DNA from: Amycolatopsis sp. CA-128772
GTDB taxonomy: Bacteria > Actinomycetota > Actinomycetes > Mycobacteriales > Pseudonocardiaceae
NCBI RefSeq assembly: GCF_002904295.1
Contig: NZ_PPHG01000083.1
Location: forward strand, 124,001-188,000
Direction of reading: 5' to 3'
DNA length: 64,000 nt
This document shows positions 32,049 through 39,813 of this stretch, in pieces. The notes beneath the pieces are model-generated. The model saw nothing but the letters and a program-made list of their open reading frames with translations. It was not told the origin of the DNA and made no database searches. Positions within the stretch are counted from its first letter, which is position 1. Every line of letters starts with the position of its first letter. Made by a program: the position numbers and the translations under genes.

Positions 32049-33053
32049 ATGGAGATTTGGGTACTCGGCGCCTTGGGCCGCACCGGCCGCGCCATCACCG
32101 CCGAGCTGGCGGCGCGCGGACTGCCGGTCGTGCTGGTCGGACGCAACCGGGAACAGCTGGCGGCGACCGGCTCGAAGTTCGTCGTCGCCGACGGGGTCGA
32201 GGCCATCGCGGCGGAGATCAGCCGGCAGCGCCCGGCGGTCGTCGTCAACACGATCGGCGAGTACGCCGCCACGGCCGCGACGATCGCGCGCGCGTGCTTG
32301 CCCGGTGGCCACTACGTGGACATGGCCGCGGACCCGATCGCGGTCCAGCGGCTGCTCGACCTGCACGACGAGGCCCAGGCCGGCGGCAGCACGTTTGTGA
32401 CGGGCGCCGGCTTCGGCGTCCTGGCCACCGAAGCCGTGGTCGCTTCACTCTGCGAAGGACGTCCGACGCCCAGCCGCGTACAGGTGGACGCGCTGGCCTC
32501 GGTCGCCACCGAAGAGGGGGCCGTGGGGGTCGCGCTGGCCGCCAGCATCGTCGACGCCCTGACGGCGGTCTCGGCCAGAGGCGCGAAGCCGCGCACCCTT
32601 GTCCTGCCGGACGGCGAGACGGGCAAGGTGGCGGGCGTCGACTCGGGTGAGCGGATCGCCGCCCAGCGCGCGAGCGGCGCGCCGGACGTCACGGTCTCCT
32701 CCGGGCTGGCACCGGCTGCCCCGGTGGTCCGGGCCCTGCTTCCGCTGCTCGGGCGAGTGGTGTCAATCCCGGTCGTGCGCCGCTTCGCCGTCCGGCGGCT
32801 CGCCGCGGTCCGGACAAAGGGGGCACCCCGCCCCCGCACGCACACCTGGGGGCACGCGGTCGTGACCTGGCCGGACGGAACCACCCGCGAAGGCTGGCTG
32901 CGCGCGGGCGAGGCCATGGACTTCACGGCGGCGGTGGTGGCCGAGGTCGCGGCCCGCCTGGCCCGCGGCGAAGGCAAGCCGGGTGCGCACACCCCGGCAT
33001 CAGCCCTCGGCGCAGACGTGGCCGAAGCGGCGGGTGGGACCTTTTTGCTCTAA
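32049..33053 (+). CDS. Saccharopine-dehydrogenase-like NAD(P)-binding protein
   Basis: 334 residues. The N-terminal Rossmann fold begins MEIWVLGALGRTGRAITAEL (glycine-rich GALGRTGR) and continues PVVLVGRNREQL. The rest resembles actinobacterial 'saccharopine dehydrogenase NADP-binding' proteins with a central GAGFGVLATEAVVASL. Most are not true saccharopine dehydrogenases but enoyl reductases or unknown oxidoreductases. ATG 32049 follows GGAGGG. Controlled by the divergent TetR protein; the substrate is unknown. Confidence 0.75.
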   Translation: MEIWVLGALGRTGRAITAELAARGLPVVLVGRNREQLAATGSKFVVADGVEAIAAEISRQRPAVVVNTIGEYAATAATIARACLPGGHYVDMAADPIAVQRLLDLHDEAQAGGSTFVTGAGFGVLATEAVVASLCEGRPTPSRVQVDALASVATEEGAVGVALAASIVDALTAVSARGAKPRTLVLPDGETGKVAGVDSGERIAAQRASGAPDVTVSSGLAPAAPVVRALLPLLGRVVSIPVVRRFAVRRLAAVRTKGAPRPRTHTWGHAVVTWPDGTTREGWLRAGEAMDFTAAVVAEVAARLARGEGKPGAHTPASALGADVAEAAGGTFLL

Positions 33054-33184
33054 GCCAGCCGGGTCAGGTGGACCGATACGTCCAAAGCAGACTGTCCACC
33101 CCCGGTGAAGATCCCCTTCAACGGCGTCACATCCGCATAGTTCCGGCCCATCGCCACCCACACGTGCCGCGGTCCGACCGGGAC
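33050..33184 (-). pseudogene. C-terminal remnant of a transglutaminase-like protein
   Basis: A 44-codon stretch ending in the oxidoreductase stop reads RHVWVAMGRNYADVTPLKGI followed by FTGGGQSALDVSVHLTRLA. This is the normal C-terminus of bacterial transglutaminase-like proteins (pattern GRDYxDVxPxxG). No catalytic Cys-His-Asp region is present. It is a fragment, adjacent to the ATP-grasp remnant. Confidence 0.6.
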
Positions 33185-33206
33185 CGCAGGCGTGGGACCC
33201 GGACGA

Positions 33207-33308
33207 TCAGGTCTGAGAACACCCGATGCGGAACGTGCCCTCTTCGTCACGCACGAAGTCCACACCGGACACGTAGTTGCGCACGCCGTCGCGCAGGATC
33301 TGCCCGCC
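33207..33308 (-). pseudogene. Internal remnant of a circularly permuted ATP-grasp protein
   Basis: A 33-codon stretch reads GGQILRDGVRNYVSGVDFVR then DEEGTFRI before leaving the family pattern. It matches the segment before the ATP-grasp catalytic part of the circularly permuted type-2 family (usual pattern HVxGxDxVRDxxGxFxVLEDN). The ATP-grasp, alpha-E and transglutaminase genes usually form one operon in this order, so a deletion appears to have fused the two ends. Confidence 0.55.
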
Positions 33309-33496
33309 TGCGGCCGCTCGGGGGAAGGTACCCGTCGAACCGGGCCCGCGGACGTAGGCAGCCGCGGCGGGGTGGCGTTCATGAGCGACATCCTTGCTCA
33401 CCGTGCGCTTCGGACGCGACACTCGCGCGCTGCTCTAAACATCGCTGTAACTTCACGGTGCTGTGCTTTGGTATGGATGAGTGGCAATATGCGTGC

Positions 33497-33511
33497 TCTC
33501 AGAACCTGAGA
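33497..33511 (+). promoter_or_regulatory. Small inverted repeat in the leader of the ABC importer operon
   Basis: TCTCAG-AAC-CTGAGA, ending 19 nt before the GTG start and just before the GAGGAG ribosome-binding site. It could be an operator or an RNA hairpin. AT-richer sequence with a possible -10 (TATGGA near 33472) lies upstream. Confidence 0.4.
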
Positions 33512-33529
33512 ACTACGAGGAGTGACGAC

Positions 33530-34465
33530 GTGGCCCGAGGAACCCAGCTCAAGGCGATCGCCCTGCTGCCTGCGTTCGCCCTGGTCGGCTTGACCGTGGC
33601 GTGCGGAGCGGGAGGGAGCGGCGCGGGCAACGTCGGCAGCAGCTCCGCTGCCGCCCCGGGCACCGGATCGGGTGACGTGGGCGCGGTCGCCAAGGACGAC
33701 GCGCTGGCCGGCATGGTGCCCGCCGAGGTCAAGGCGGACGGCAAGGTCGTGGTCGGCCAGGACCAGAGCTACCCGCCGAACGAGTTCGTCGACGGCGGCA
33801 AGCCGGCCGGCTTCGACGTCGACCTGGGCACCGCCATCGGCCAGGTGCTCGGCGTGCAGATGGACTTCCAGAACGCCGCCTTCGACGGGATCATCCCGGG
33901 TATCGGCGCCAAGAAGTACGAGCTGGCGATGTCCTCGTTCAGCATCAACGCCGAGCGGCTGCAGTCGGTCGACATGATTTCGTACTACAGCGCGGGTACC
34001 TCGCTGGCCGTGCTGAAGGGCAACCCCGACGGCCTGAAGGTCGACGACCTGTGCGGCAAGAAGGTCGCCGTCCAGAAGGGCACCACCCAGGTCGAGGACC
34101 TGGACAAGAAGAACGCCGCGTGCACCGGCGCGGGCAAGCCCGCCATCGACATCACGCAGCTACAGGCCCAGACCGACGTCAACCTGGCCCTCACGGCCAA
34201 GCGCGTCCAGGGCGAGCTGGCCGACTCCCCGGTCATCGACTACGCGGTGAAGCAGACCAACGGCCAGCTCGAGTCGGTCGGCGCGCCGTACGACACGGCG
34301 CCGTACGGCATCGTGCTGCCGAAGAACAGCGGTGACTTCGGCAAGGCCGTCCAGGGCGCGATCCAGAAGCTGATCGACAGCGGCGCGTACAAGAAGATCC
34401 TGGACAAGTGGGGTCTCAACGCCGCGGGCGCGGTCACCAAGTCGGAGATCAACCCGGCCTCCTGA
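33530..34465 (+). CDS. Amino-acid ABC transporter substrate-binding lipoprotein
   Basis: 311 residues. A lipoprotein signal ends in LTVAC with C25 as the lipidated cysteine, followed by a Gly/Ser linker. The mature part is a periplasmic-binding-protein type 2 fold: VVVGQDQSYPPNEFVDGGKP, GFDVDLGTAIGQVLG, DGIIPGIGAKKYELAMSSFS. It should deliver a polar amino acid to the following permease. GTG 33530 has GAGGAG 8 nt upstream. First gene of a three-gene operon. Confidence 0.9.
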   Translation: MARGTQLKAIALLPAFALVGLTVACGAGGSGAGNVGSSSAAAPGTGSGDVGAVAKDDALAGMVPAEVKADGKVVVGQDQSYPPNEFVDGGKPAGFDVDLGTAIGQVLGVQMDFQNAAFDGIIPGIGAKKYELAMSSFSINAERLQSVDMISYYSAGTSLAVLKGNPDGLKVDDLCGKKVAVQKGTTQVEDLDKKNAACTGAGKPAIDITQLQAQTDVNLALTAKRVQGELADSPVIDYAVKQTNGQLESVGAPYDTAPYGIVLPKNSGDFGKAVQGAIQKLIDSGAYKKILDKWGLNAAGAVTKSEINPAS

Positions 34466-34490
34466 GGCGTTTGAGTTAGGACTGGTTTCC

Positions 34491-35423
34491 GTGAGTTCCT
34501 CCGAAGCGCCTCCAGCCGAGGCGCCGGCCGAAGCCGAGCCCATCCAGGCCGTCCCGGTGCGCCACTACGGGCGCTGGGTGGCCGGGGTGGTCATCCTTTT
34601 CGTGGCGTTCATCGTGGCCCGCAGCGTGATCACGAACGACGCACTGCAGTGGCCGGTCGTCGGGGACTACCTCTTCGACGACCGGGTGCTGCGCGGCCTG
34701 CAGAACACGCTGATCCTGACCGTGATCGCGATGCTGATCGGGATCGTCGGCGGGATCCTGCTGGCCGTGATGCGCCTGTCGCCCAACCCGCTGACCTCCG
34801 GGGCGGCGGCCATCTACATCTGGCTGTTCCGCGGCACGCCGCTGATCACGCAGCTGGTGATCTGGAACTTCCTGGCGCTGGCCTACCCGCGCCTCGGCCT
34901 GGGCATCCCGTTCGGACCGGAGTTCGTCAGCTGGGACACCAACCAGCTGATCACGCAGTTCACCGCGTCGCTGCTCGGCCTCGGCCTCAACGAGGCCGCG
35001 TACATGGCGGAGATCGTGCGCGGCGGCATCCAGTCGGTCGACTCGGGCCAGCTGGAAGCGGCGAGCGCGCTCGGCATGAGCCGGACGAAGACGCTGCGGC
35101 GGATCATCCTGCCGCAGGCGATGCGGGTGATCATCCCGCCGACCGGCAACGAGACGATCTCGATGCTGAAGACGACGTCGCTGGTCGTGGCCATCGGCTA
35201 CTTCGAACTGATGGTCGCGGTGCAGACCATCTACTCGCAGAACTACAAGACGGTCCCGCTGCTCATCACGGCGGCCGCCTGGTACCTGTTCATGACGTCG
35301 GTGCTGACGCTGGTCCAGATCCAGATCGAGAAGCGGTTCGCGCGCGGCACTTCGCGTGACGTGGTCCAGCGGCAGGGCTGGGCGTCGCGGATGTTCAGCC
35401 GGGGTGGAGGGAACGTCACATGA
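34491..35423 (+). CDS. Amino-acid ABC transporter permease
   Basis: 310 residues, HisM/GlnP type. After a 40-residue cytosolic segment there are about six helices. The EAA loop is LEAASALGMSRTKTLRRIIL, preceded by NEAAYMAEIVRGGIQSV. It probably forms a homodimer, as no second permease is encoded. GTG 34491; the stop overlaps the ATPase start by 4 nt (ATGA). Confidence 0.93.
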   Translation: MSSSEAPPAEAPAEAEPIQAVPVRHYGRWVAGVVILFVAFIVARSVITNDALQWPVVGDYLFDDRVLRGLQNTLILTVIAMLIGIVGGILLAVMRLSPNPLTSGAAAIYIWLFRGTPLITQLVIWNFLALAYPRLGLGIPFGPEFVSWDTNQLITQFTASLLGLGLNEAAYMAEIVRGGIQSVDSGQLEAASALGMSRTKTLRRIILPQAMRVIIPPTGNETISMLKTTSLVVAIGYFELMVAVQTIYSQNYKTVPLLITAAAWYLFMTSVLTLVQIQIEKRFARGTSRDVVQRQGWASRMFSRGGGNVT

Positions 35424-36193
35424 CCCCCGTGGTGTCCGCGCAGCGGATCTACAAGAGCTTCGGCAGCGTCCACGTCCTCAAGGGCATCAACCTCGAGGTG
35501 CACGAGCGGGAGGTGCTCTGCCTGATCGGGCCGTCCGGCTCGGGCAAGTCGACGCTGCTGCGCTGCATCAACCACCTCGAGAAGATCGACGCCGGCCGGC
35601 TCTACGTCGACGGCGTGCTGGTCGGCTACAAGCAGCGCGGCGACAAGCTGCACGAGCTGCGCGAGAAGGAAGTGGCGATGCAGCGCAAGGACATCGGCAT
35701 GGTGTTCCAGCGCTTCAACCTCTTCCCGCACATGACGGCGGTCGAGAACGTCATGGAGGCGCCGATCCAGGTCCGGCGCGAGCCGAAGGCTCAGGTCCGC
35801 CAGCGCGCGCTCGAGCTGCTGGAGCGCGTCGGGCTCGCCGACAAGGCGAAGAACTACCCGGCGCAGCTGTCCGGCGGGCAGCAGCAGCGGGTCGCGATCG
35901 CCCGGGCGCTGGCGATGGAGCCGAAGCTGATGCTGTTCGACGAGCCGACGTCCGCACTGGACCCGGAGCTCGTCGGCGACGTCCTCGGCGTGATGAAGCA
36001 GCTCGCCAAGGACGGCATGACCATGGTCGTCGTCACGCACGAGATGCAGTTCGCGCGCGAGGTGGCGGACAAGGTGCTGTTCATGGACGGCGGCGTCGTC
36101 GTCGAAGAAGGGCCGCCCGAACGGGTGATCGGCAGCCCGCGCGAGGAGCGGACCAAGTCGTTCCTGGCCCGGGTGCTGAACCCGAACGCCTGA
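35420..36193 (+). CDS. Amino-acid ABC transporter ATP-binding protein
   Basis: 257 residues, GlnQ/HisP type. Walker A GPSGSGKST (about residue 38), signature LSGGQQQRVAIARAL, Walker B LMLFDEPTSALD, and H-loop VVTHEMQFA. It includes the insertion common in actinobacterial homologues (VGYKQRGDKLHELREKEVAM). Last gene of the operon, followed by a terminator hairpin with a T run. Confidence 0.95.
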   Translation: MTPVVSAQRIYKSFGSVHVLKGINLEVHEREVLCLIGPSGSGKSTLLRCINHLEKIDAGRLYVDGVLVGYKQRGDKLHELREKEVAMQRKDIGMVFQRFNLFPHMTAVENVMEAPIQVRREPKAQVRQRALELLERVGLADKAKNYPAQLSGGQQQRVAIARALAMEPKLMLFDEPTSALDPELVGDVLGVMKQLAKDGMTMVVVTHEMQFAREVADKVLFMDGGVVVEEGPPERVIGSPREERTKSFLARVLNPNA

Positions 36194-36195
36194 CG

Positions 36196-36220
36196 GAACC
36201 CATCGGGGTTCGCTATTTTT
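36196..36220 (+). terminator. Rho-independent terminator of the ABC importer operon
   Basis: GAACCC-ATCG-GGGTTC hairpin immediately after the ATPase stop, followed by GCTATTTTT. Confidence 0.65.
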
Positions 36221-36250
36221 GAAAGTGGGTGAGGGAGGGGGCGGGGCGTT

Positions 36251-38566
36251 TTGACGACCGAAAGCGTGCTGCCCCCTCTCGACCCGTTCGCGGGCATCCC
36301 CGATCGCCGCTACGAGGTCCGGGCCGCCGACCTGCTGAAACCCGGTAACGCGGGCCTGATGCGCTGGCGGCGGCAGGCCACGAACGCCCCGATCGTCTAC
36401 GTCGAGGACGCCTACATCACCGGGACGCTGGACCTGCGGGCCGCGGACCTGAAGTACCTGTTCCGGTTCGAGCGCTGCCGGTTCGAGCAGCCGCCGGACG
36501 TGCGCGAGGCCAACCTGCTCGGGCTCGTGTTCCGCAAGTGCTGGCTGCCCGGGCTCAAGGCCCGCAACATGCGCAGCCGCAACGACGTCCGGCTGATCCG
36601 CAGCGTCGTGCAGGTCGACGGCGACGTCCGGGAGATCGAGGAGACGACGGTCCAGCGCGGCGACGACCGCGAGCGCGGCATGCCGAACGCCGCGGTCAAC
36701 CTGACCGACGCGGTGATCGAGGGATCGATGGTGCTGACCCGCACGGTGATCTCGCACCCGCACGGCAAGGCGATCCAAGCGGACCGGCTCGTGCTGACCG
36801 GCGCCCTGCTGGCGTACCGGATGGTCGCGAACGGCGAAGTCCGCCTCCCCGGTCTCCGGACCGGCGGTAACGTCAACTTTTCCGGCGCGACGCTGAACAA
36901 CCCGGACGGCTTCGCGCTCAACGGCAACGGCCTGCACATCGGCGGCAGCCTGCTGTGCGAGGTGGACAACTACGGGCCGGCCAGCCAGCGCAAGCGGTTC
37001 TCGGCGACGGGGATCATGTACCTGCCGAGCGCGACCGTGGACAGCGACATCTCCCTGCGCGAGGCCAAGCTGACGGTGTCCCAGCACGGCCCGATCGCCA
37101 TCGACGCGTGGAAGTCGAACGACCCGTACATCGACCCGCGGCCGGCCCTGGTGGCCGACCGGATGCGCGTCGACGGCAACGTCGAGCTGTCCGACGGCCT
37201 GCAGGCCCTGGGCACGTTGCGCATGGTCAACGCCCGCATCGGCGGCTCGTTGCGGCTGGCCGGCGCGGAGATCCGGGTCGAACGAGGCAAGTCGGTGCCG
37301 TACTACGACCGCGCGTTGCACCTGGACGGCACCGAGATCGGCGGCGACATCGAGGCGACGAGCCTGCGCGTACCGGCGGGCCAGCTGCGCCTGGCCGACG
37401 TCGCGGTCGGCGGCAACTTCCTGGCGTGGAACTCGATGTTCCGCCACCCGGGCCGCGACGTGTTCTCGGCGCGCCGCTCGAAGATCGCGGGCAACTTCCA
37501 GCTCACGGACGCCACGATCCACGGCACGCTGCGGCTGCAGGGCGTGGACGTCGGCGGCAGCATCAACCTGGCGGGCACCCGCCTGACCGACCCGGGCCGC
37601 CGCGCGACCAGCAGTTATTCGCTCGACGTCCGCACCGGCCGGGTCGGCCGCGACCTGACCCTGCGCGACAACAACGGCCGCCCGTTCGTGGCCGAAGGCG
37701 GCGTGAACCTGGACGGCGCCCAAGTGGCCCGCCGCGTGGACCTGCGCGGCTCCCAGCTGGGATCGCTACCGCCGTTCGGCGTGGCCCTGGACGCGGGCGA
37801 CGTGGCGTCGGACGAGTTCATCCTGACCCCGAGCTCCCCACCGGCGGGCCGCGTGATCCTGCGCCGGGCGCACTGCGGAACGCTGAGCGACAACAACCAG
37901 TTCTGGGCGGCGTCCGACGGGATCGAGCTGGAGGACTTCCGCTACGACGCGTTGAAGAAGGGCATCCCCCTCACCGACGACAAGGCGTTGGACGAGCGGA
38001 TCGAGCTGCTCCGCAGCGCAATGCGCGGCTACCGCCCGGGCCCGTACGACCAGCTGGCCCACATGCTGCGCGCGGCGGGGAACGAAGAGCACGCGTCGAC
38101 GGTGGCGCTGCGCAAGCAGCAGTTCAGGTACGAGGCCCTGGCCCGCGGCTTCAAGTTCTTCGGCCCGGGGGTGCGGCTGTGGAGCTGGCTGCAGCGTTCG
38201 ATGGTGGGCTACGGCTACCGCCCGGTCCGAGCCCTCGGCTGGCTCCTGACGCTCCTGGTCCTGGGCAGCCTGTGGTTCGGCCTGGGCTCGGACGACTGCA
38301 TCGGCTGGAAGTCCCCGGACCCGGCCCACCAGATCATCGCGAACGGCGACCGCTGCGTGGTGAACCAGCAGGACACGGGGTTGCAGTGGAACCCGGTGAT
38401 CTACACGGCGGACCTGCTGGTCCCGATCGTCGACTTCGGCAACAAGTCGAGGTGGTACATGCACGGACCGGACAACTGGGTAGCGGCCGGCTTCACGGCG
38501 TCGGGCTGGATCCTGGCGACCACCGTGGCGGCTGGTGTGAGCCGGATGCTGCGCCGGGAGAACTGA
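36251..38566 (+). CDS. Large beta-helix protein with C-terminal membrane helices
   Basis: 771 residues. About residues 50-560 are a repetitive beta-solenoid with motifs such as GTLDLRAADL, GGSLRLAGAEI, GTLRLQGVDVGGSINLAG and RRVDLRGSQL at roughly 20-residue spacing. A helical part (560-640) and two or three transmembrane segments (about 660-765, ALGWLLTLLVLGSLWFGLG) follow. Similar Streptomyces proteins are annotated 'membrane-associated oxidoreductase' without evidence of redox chemistry. The start is TTG 36251 after a purine-rich GGAGGGGGCGGGG. I see no enzyme motif; a scaffold or surface role is as likely. Confidence 0.7.
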   Translation: MTTESVLPPLDPFAGIPDRRYEVRAADLLKPGNAGLMRWRRQATNAPIVYVEDAYITGTLDLRAADLKYLFRFERCRFEQPPDVREANLLGLVFRKCWLPGLKARNMRSRNDVRLIRSVVQVDGDVREIEETTVQRGDDRERGMPNAAVNLTDAVIEGSMVLTRTVISHPHGKAIQADRLVLTGALLAYRMVANGEVRLPGLRTGGNVNFSGATLNNPDGFALNGNGLHIGGSLLCEVDNYGPASQRKRFSATGIMYLPSATVDSDISLREAKLTVSQHGPIAIDAWKSNDPYIDPRPALVADRMRVDGNVELSDGLQALGTLRMVNARIGGSLRLAGAEIRVERGKSVPYYDRALHLDGTEIGGDIEATSLRVPAGQLRLADVAVGGNFLAWNSMFRHPGRDVFSARRSKIAGNFQLTDATIHGTLRLQGVDVGGSINLAGTRLTDPGRRATSSYSLDVRTGRVGRDLTLRDNNGRPFVAEGGVNLDGAQVARRVDLRGSQLGSLPPFGVALDAGDVASDEFILTPSSPPAGRVILRRAHCGTLSDNNQFWAASDGIELEDFRYDALKKGIPLTDDKALDERIELLRSAMRGYRPGPYDQLAHMLRAAGNEEHASTVALRKQQFRYEALARGFKFFGPGVRLWSWLQRSMVGYGYRPVRALGWLLTLLVLGSLWFGLGSDDCIGWKSPDPAHQIIANGDRCVVNQQDTGLQWNPVIYTADLLVPIVDFGNKSRWYMHGPDNWVAAGFTASGWILATTVAAGVSRMLRREN

Positions 38567-38630
38567 GCCGGGCAGGGCGTCCAGTTCACTCGCCACCTTG
38601 CCGAAGGGGTGCCTGACATACCCTCGGTAC

Positions 38631-39113
38631 GTGGAAGCCCCGTTGAACGCACCCGACGCCACCGGCCGAATCGAGGTCGACGCGGCGCCCGAGATCGTCT
38701 ACGCCCTGGTCAGCGACCCCGCCCAGCTTGCCGATGTTGCCGAGGAGTACGCCGGGCACCGGTGGGTCGGCGGCTCCTCCGGGCCCGTCGTCGGGGCGAA
38801 GTTCCGCGGGCGCAACCGGCGTGGCTTCCGGCGTTGGAGCACCCTCTCCACCATCACCGATGCCGATCCCGGCTGCCGGTTCGGGTTCGAAGTCACCTCC
38901 GTCGCCGGGTTGCCCGTCGCGCGGTGGCAGTACGACTTCGCGCCTGCCGGTGCTGGCTGCCTCGTCGTCGAAAGCATGTGGGAACGGCGGCCCGCCTGGT
39001 TCAAGGTGCCCACCTCGACCGTCACCGGCGTGTGGAACCGGGACGAGGCCAACGCCGCCAACATCGCCGCCACCCTGGCCCGGCTGAAGCGGGCCGTCGA
39101 AGCTAGTCGATGA
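38631..39113 (+). CDS. SRPBCC family (START-like) protein
   Basis: 160 residues. ATGRIEVDAAPEIVYALVSD and the following GAKFRGRNRRG, FEVTSVAGLPVARWQYDF fit the polyketide-cyclase/START-like fold that holds hydrophobic ligands. GTG 38631 is preferred; TTG 38598 would add 11 atypical residues. Its 3' end overlaps the convergent SUKH-like gene by 11 nt. The ligand is unknown. Confidence 0.78.
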   Translation: MEAPLNAPDATGRIEVDAAPEIVYALVSDPAQLADVAEEYAGHRWVGGSSGPVVGAKFRGRNRRGFRRWSTLSTITDADPGCRFGFEVTSVAGLPVARWQYDFAPAGAGCLVVESMWERRPAWFKVPTSTVTGVWNRDEANAANIAATLARLKRAVEASR

Positions 39114-39675
39114 AGCGGGACCAGAACGGTATGTAGCGGGGCCCGTCCGGTGGGGCTGTGCTGATGCCCGTCCCGAACTCGCGGTGCAGGTAATCGCGCA
39201 GGTCGCTGCCGTACACGATGATGTCCGTCTGGTACACCGACAGGACCGGGTAACCCACTGTGTCCGGCACGCCCGGCAGGTAGCGGTGGCCGCACACCGG
39301 GACCAGCTGTGGCACGTCCGCCAGGCGGCGGCGGGCTTCGCGGACCGCGTCCTCCGGGCCGACCGGGCGGGTGCCCCAGTCCGGGAGCCAGAAGGCGTTG
39401 TGCTCGACGTCGTACAGCACGCCGTCGACCGGCCATGCCAAACGTTTGCGCAGCTGCTCCGGGTTGCCGCAGCGCCAGTCGGGCCAGCGGTCGCCGATCG
39501 GGATGCCGGCGGACAGGAACGTGCGGTGGTCCGCGGCGAAGCGGAAGCCGAACCGGCGCTCGACGTCGTCGAGCTCGGTTTCGCTCAGCCCGGGGCGGAC
39601 CGGCTCCCGGAGGTTCTCCTGCAGGTGCCGCGCCTCCTCCGGGGTGAGGGCGCCGGCCGGTTGGACGGGGGTCAT
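39103..39675 (-). CDS. SMI1/KNR4 (SUKH superfamily) protein
   Basis: 190 residues. LSETELDDVERRFGFRFAAD followed by HRTFLSAGIPIGDRWPDWR is the SMI1/KNR4 opening, in which an amphipathic helix leads into the conserved F and Pro-rich loop. SUKH domains act as immunity proteins in contact-dependent toxin systems and as adaptors elsewhere. No toxin is adjacent. ATG 39675. Confidence 0.7.
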   Translation of the reverse strand: MTPVQPAGALTPEEARHLQENLREPVRPGLSETELDDVERRFGFRFAADHRTFLSAGIPIGDRWPDWRCGNPEQLRKRLAWPVDGVLYDVEHNAFWLPDWGTRPVGPEDAVREARRRLADVPQLVPVCGHRYLPGVPDTVGYPVLSVYQTDIIVYGSDLRDYLHREFGTGISTAPPDGPRYIPFWSRFID

Positions 39676-39787
39676 GGCCCGAGCCTAAGCGGCGGCTCAC
39701 CCGCCCGCGCGTCCTTTTTCGCGCTGACCTGGCCGTCCACGGACGGGTGAGTTTGTTCTCTCATCGGAGCGGACCGGGGAACAGAGC

Positions 39788-39806
39788 GTGAACGTGTGTA
39801 GTTCAC
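39788..39806. promoter_or_regulatory. Inverted repeat before the thioredoxin-NHL gene
   Basis: GTGAAC-N7-GTTCAC, ending 7 nt before the GTG start at 39814. Probable operator; no Shine-Dalgarno is visible, so the mRNA may be leaderless. Confidence 0.5.
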
Positions 39807-39813
39807 TCAAGCC

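Noticed and set aside
33068..33529. Upstream extension of the substrate-binding protein gene
   Set aside because: The added residues lack a signal peptide and cross the remnant genes; the GTG at 33530 has a proper RBS and lipoprotein signal.
35243..37723. 826-codon frame antisense to the ABC importer and beta-helix genes
   Set aside because: Covers three recognisable genes on the plus strand and shows no family pattern.
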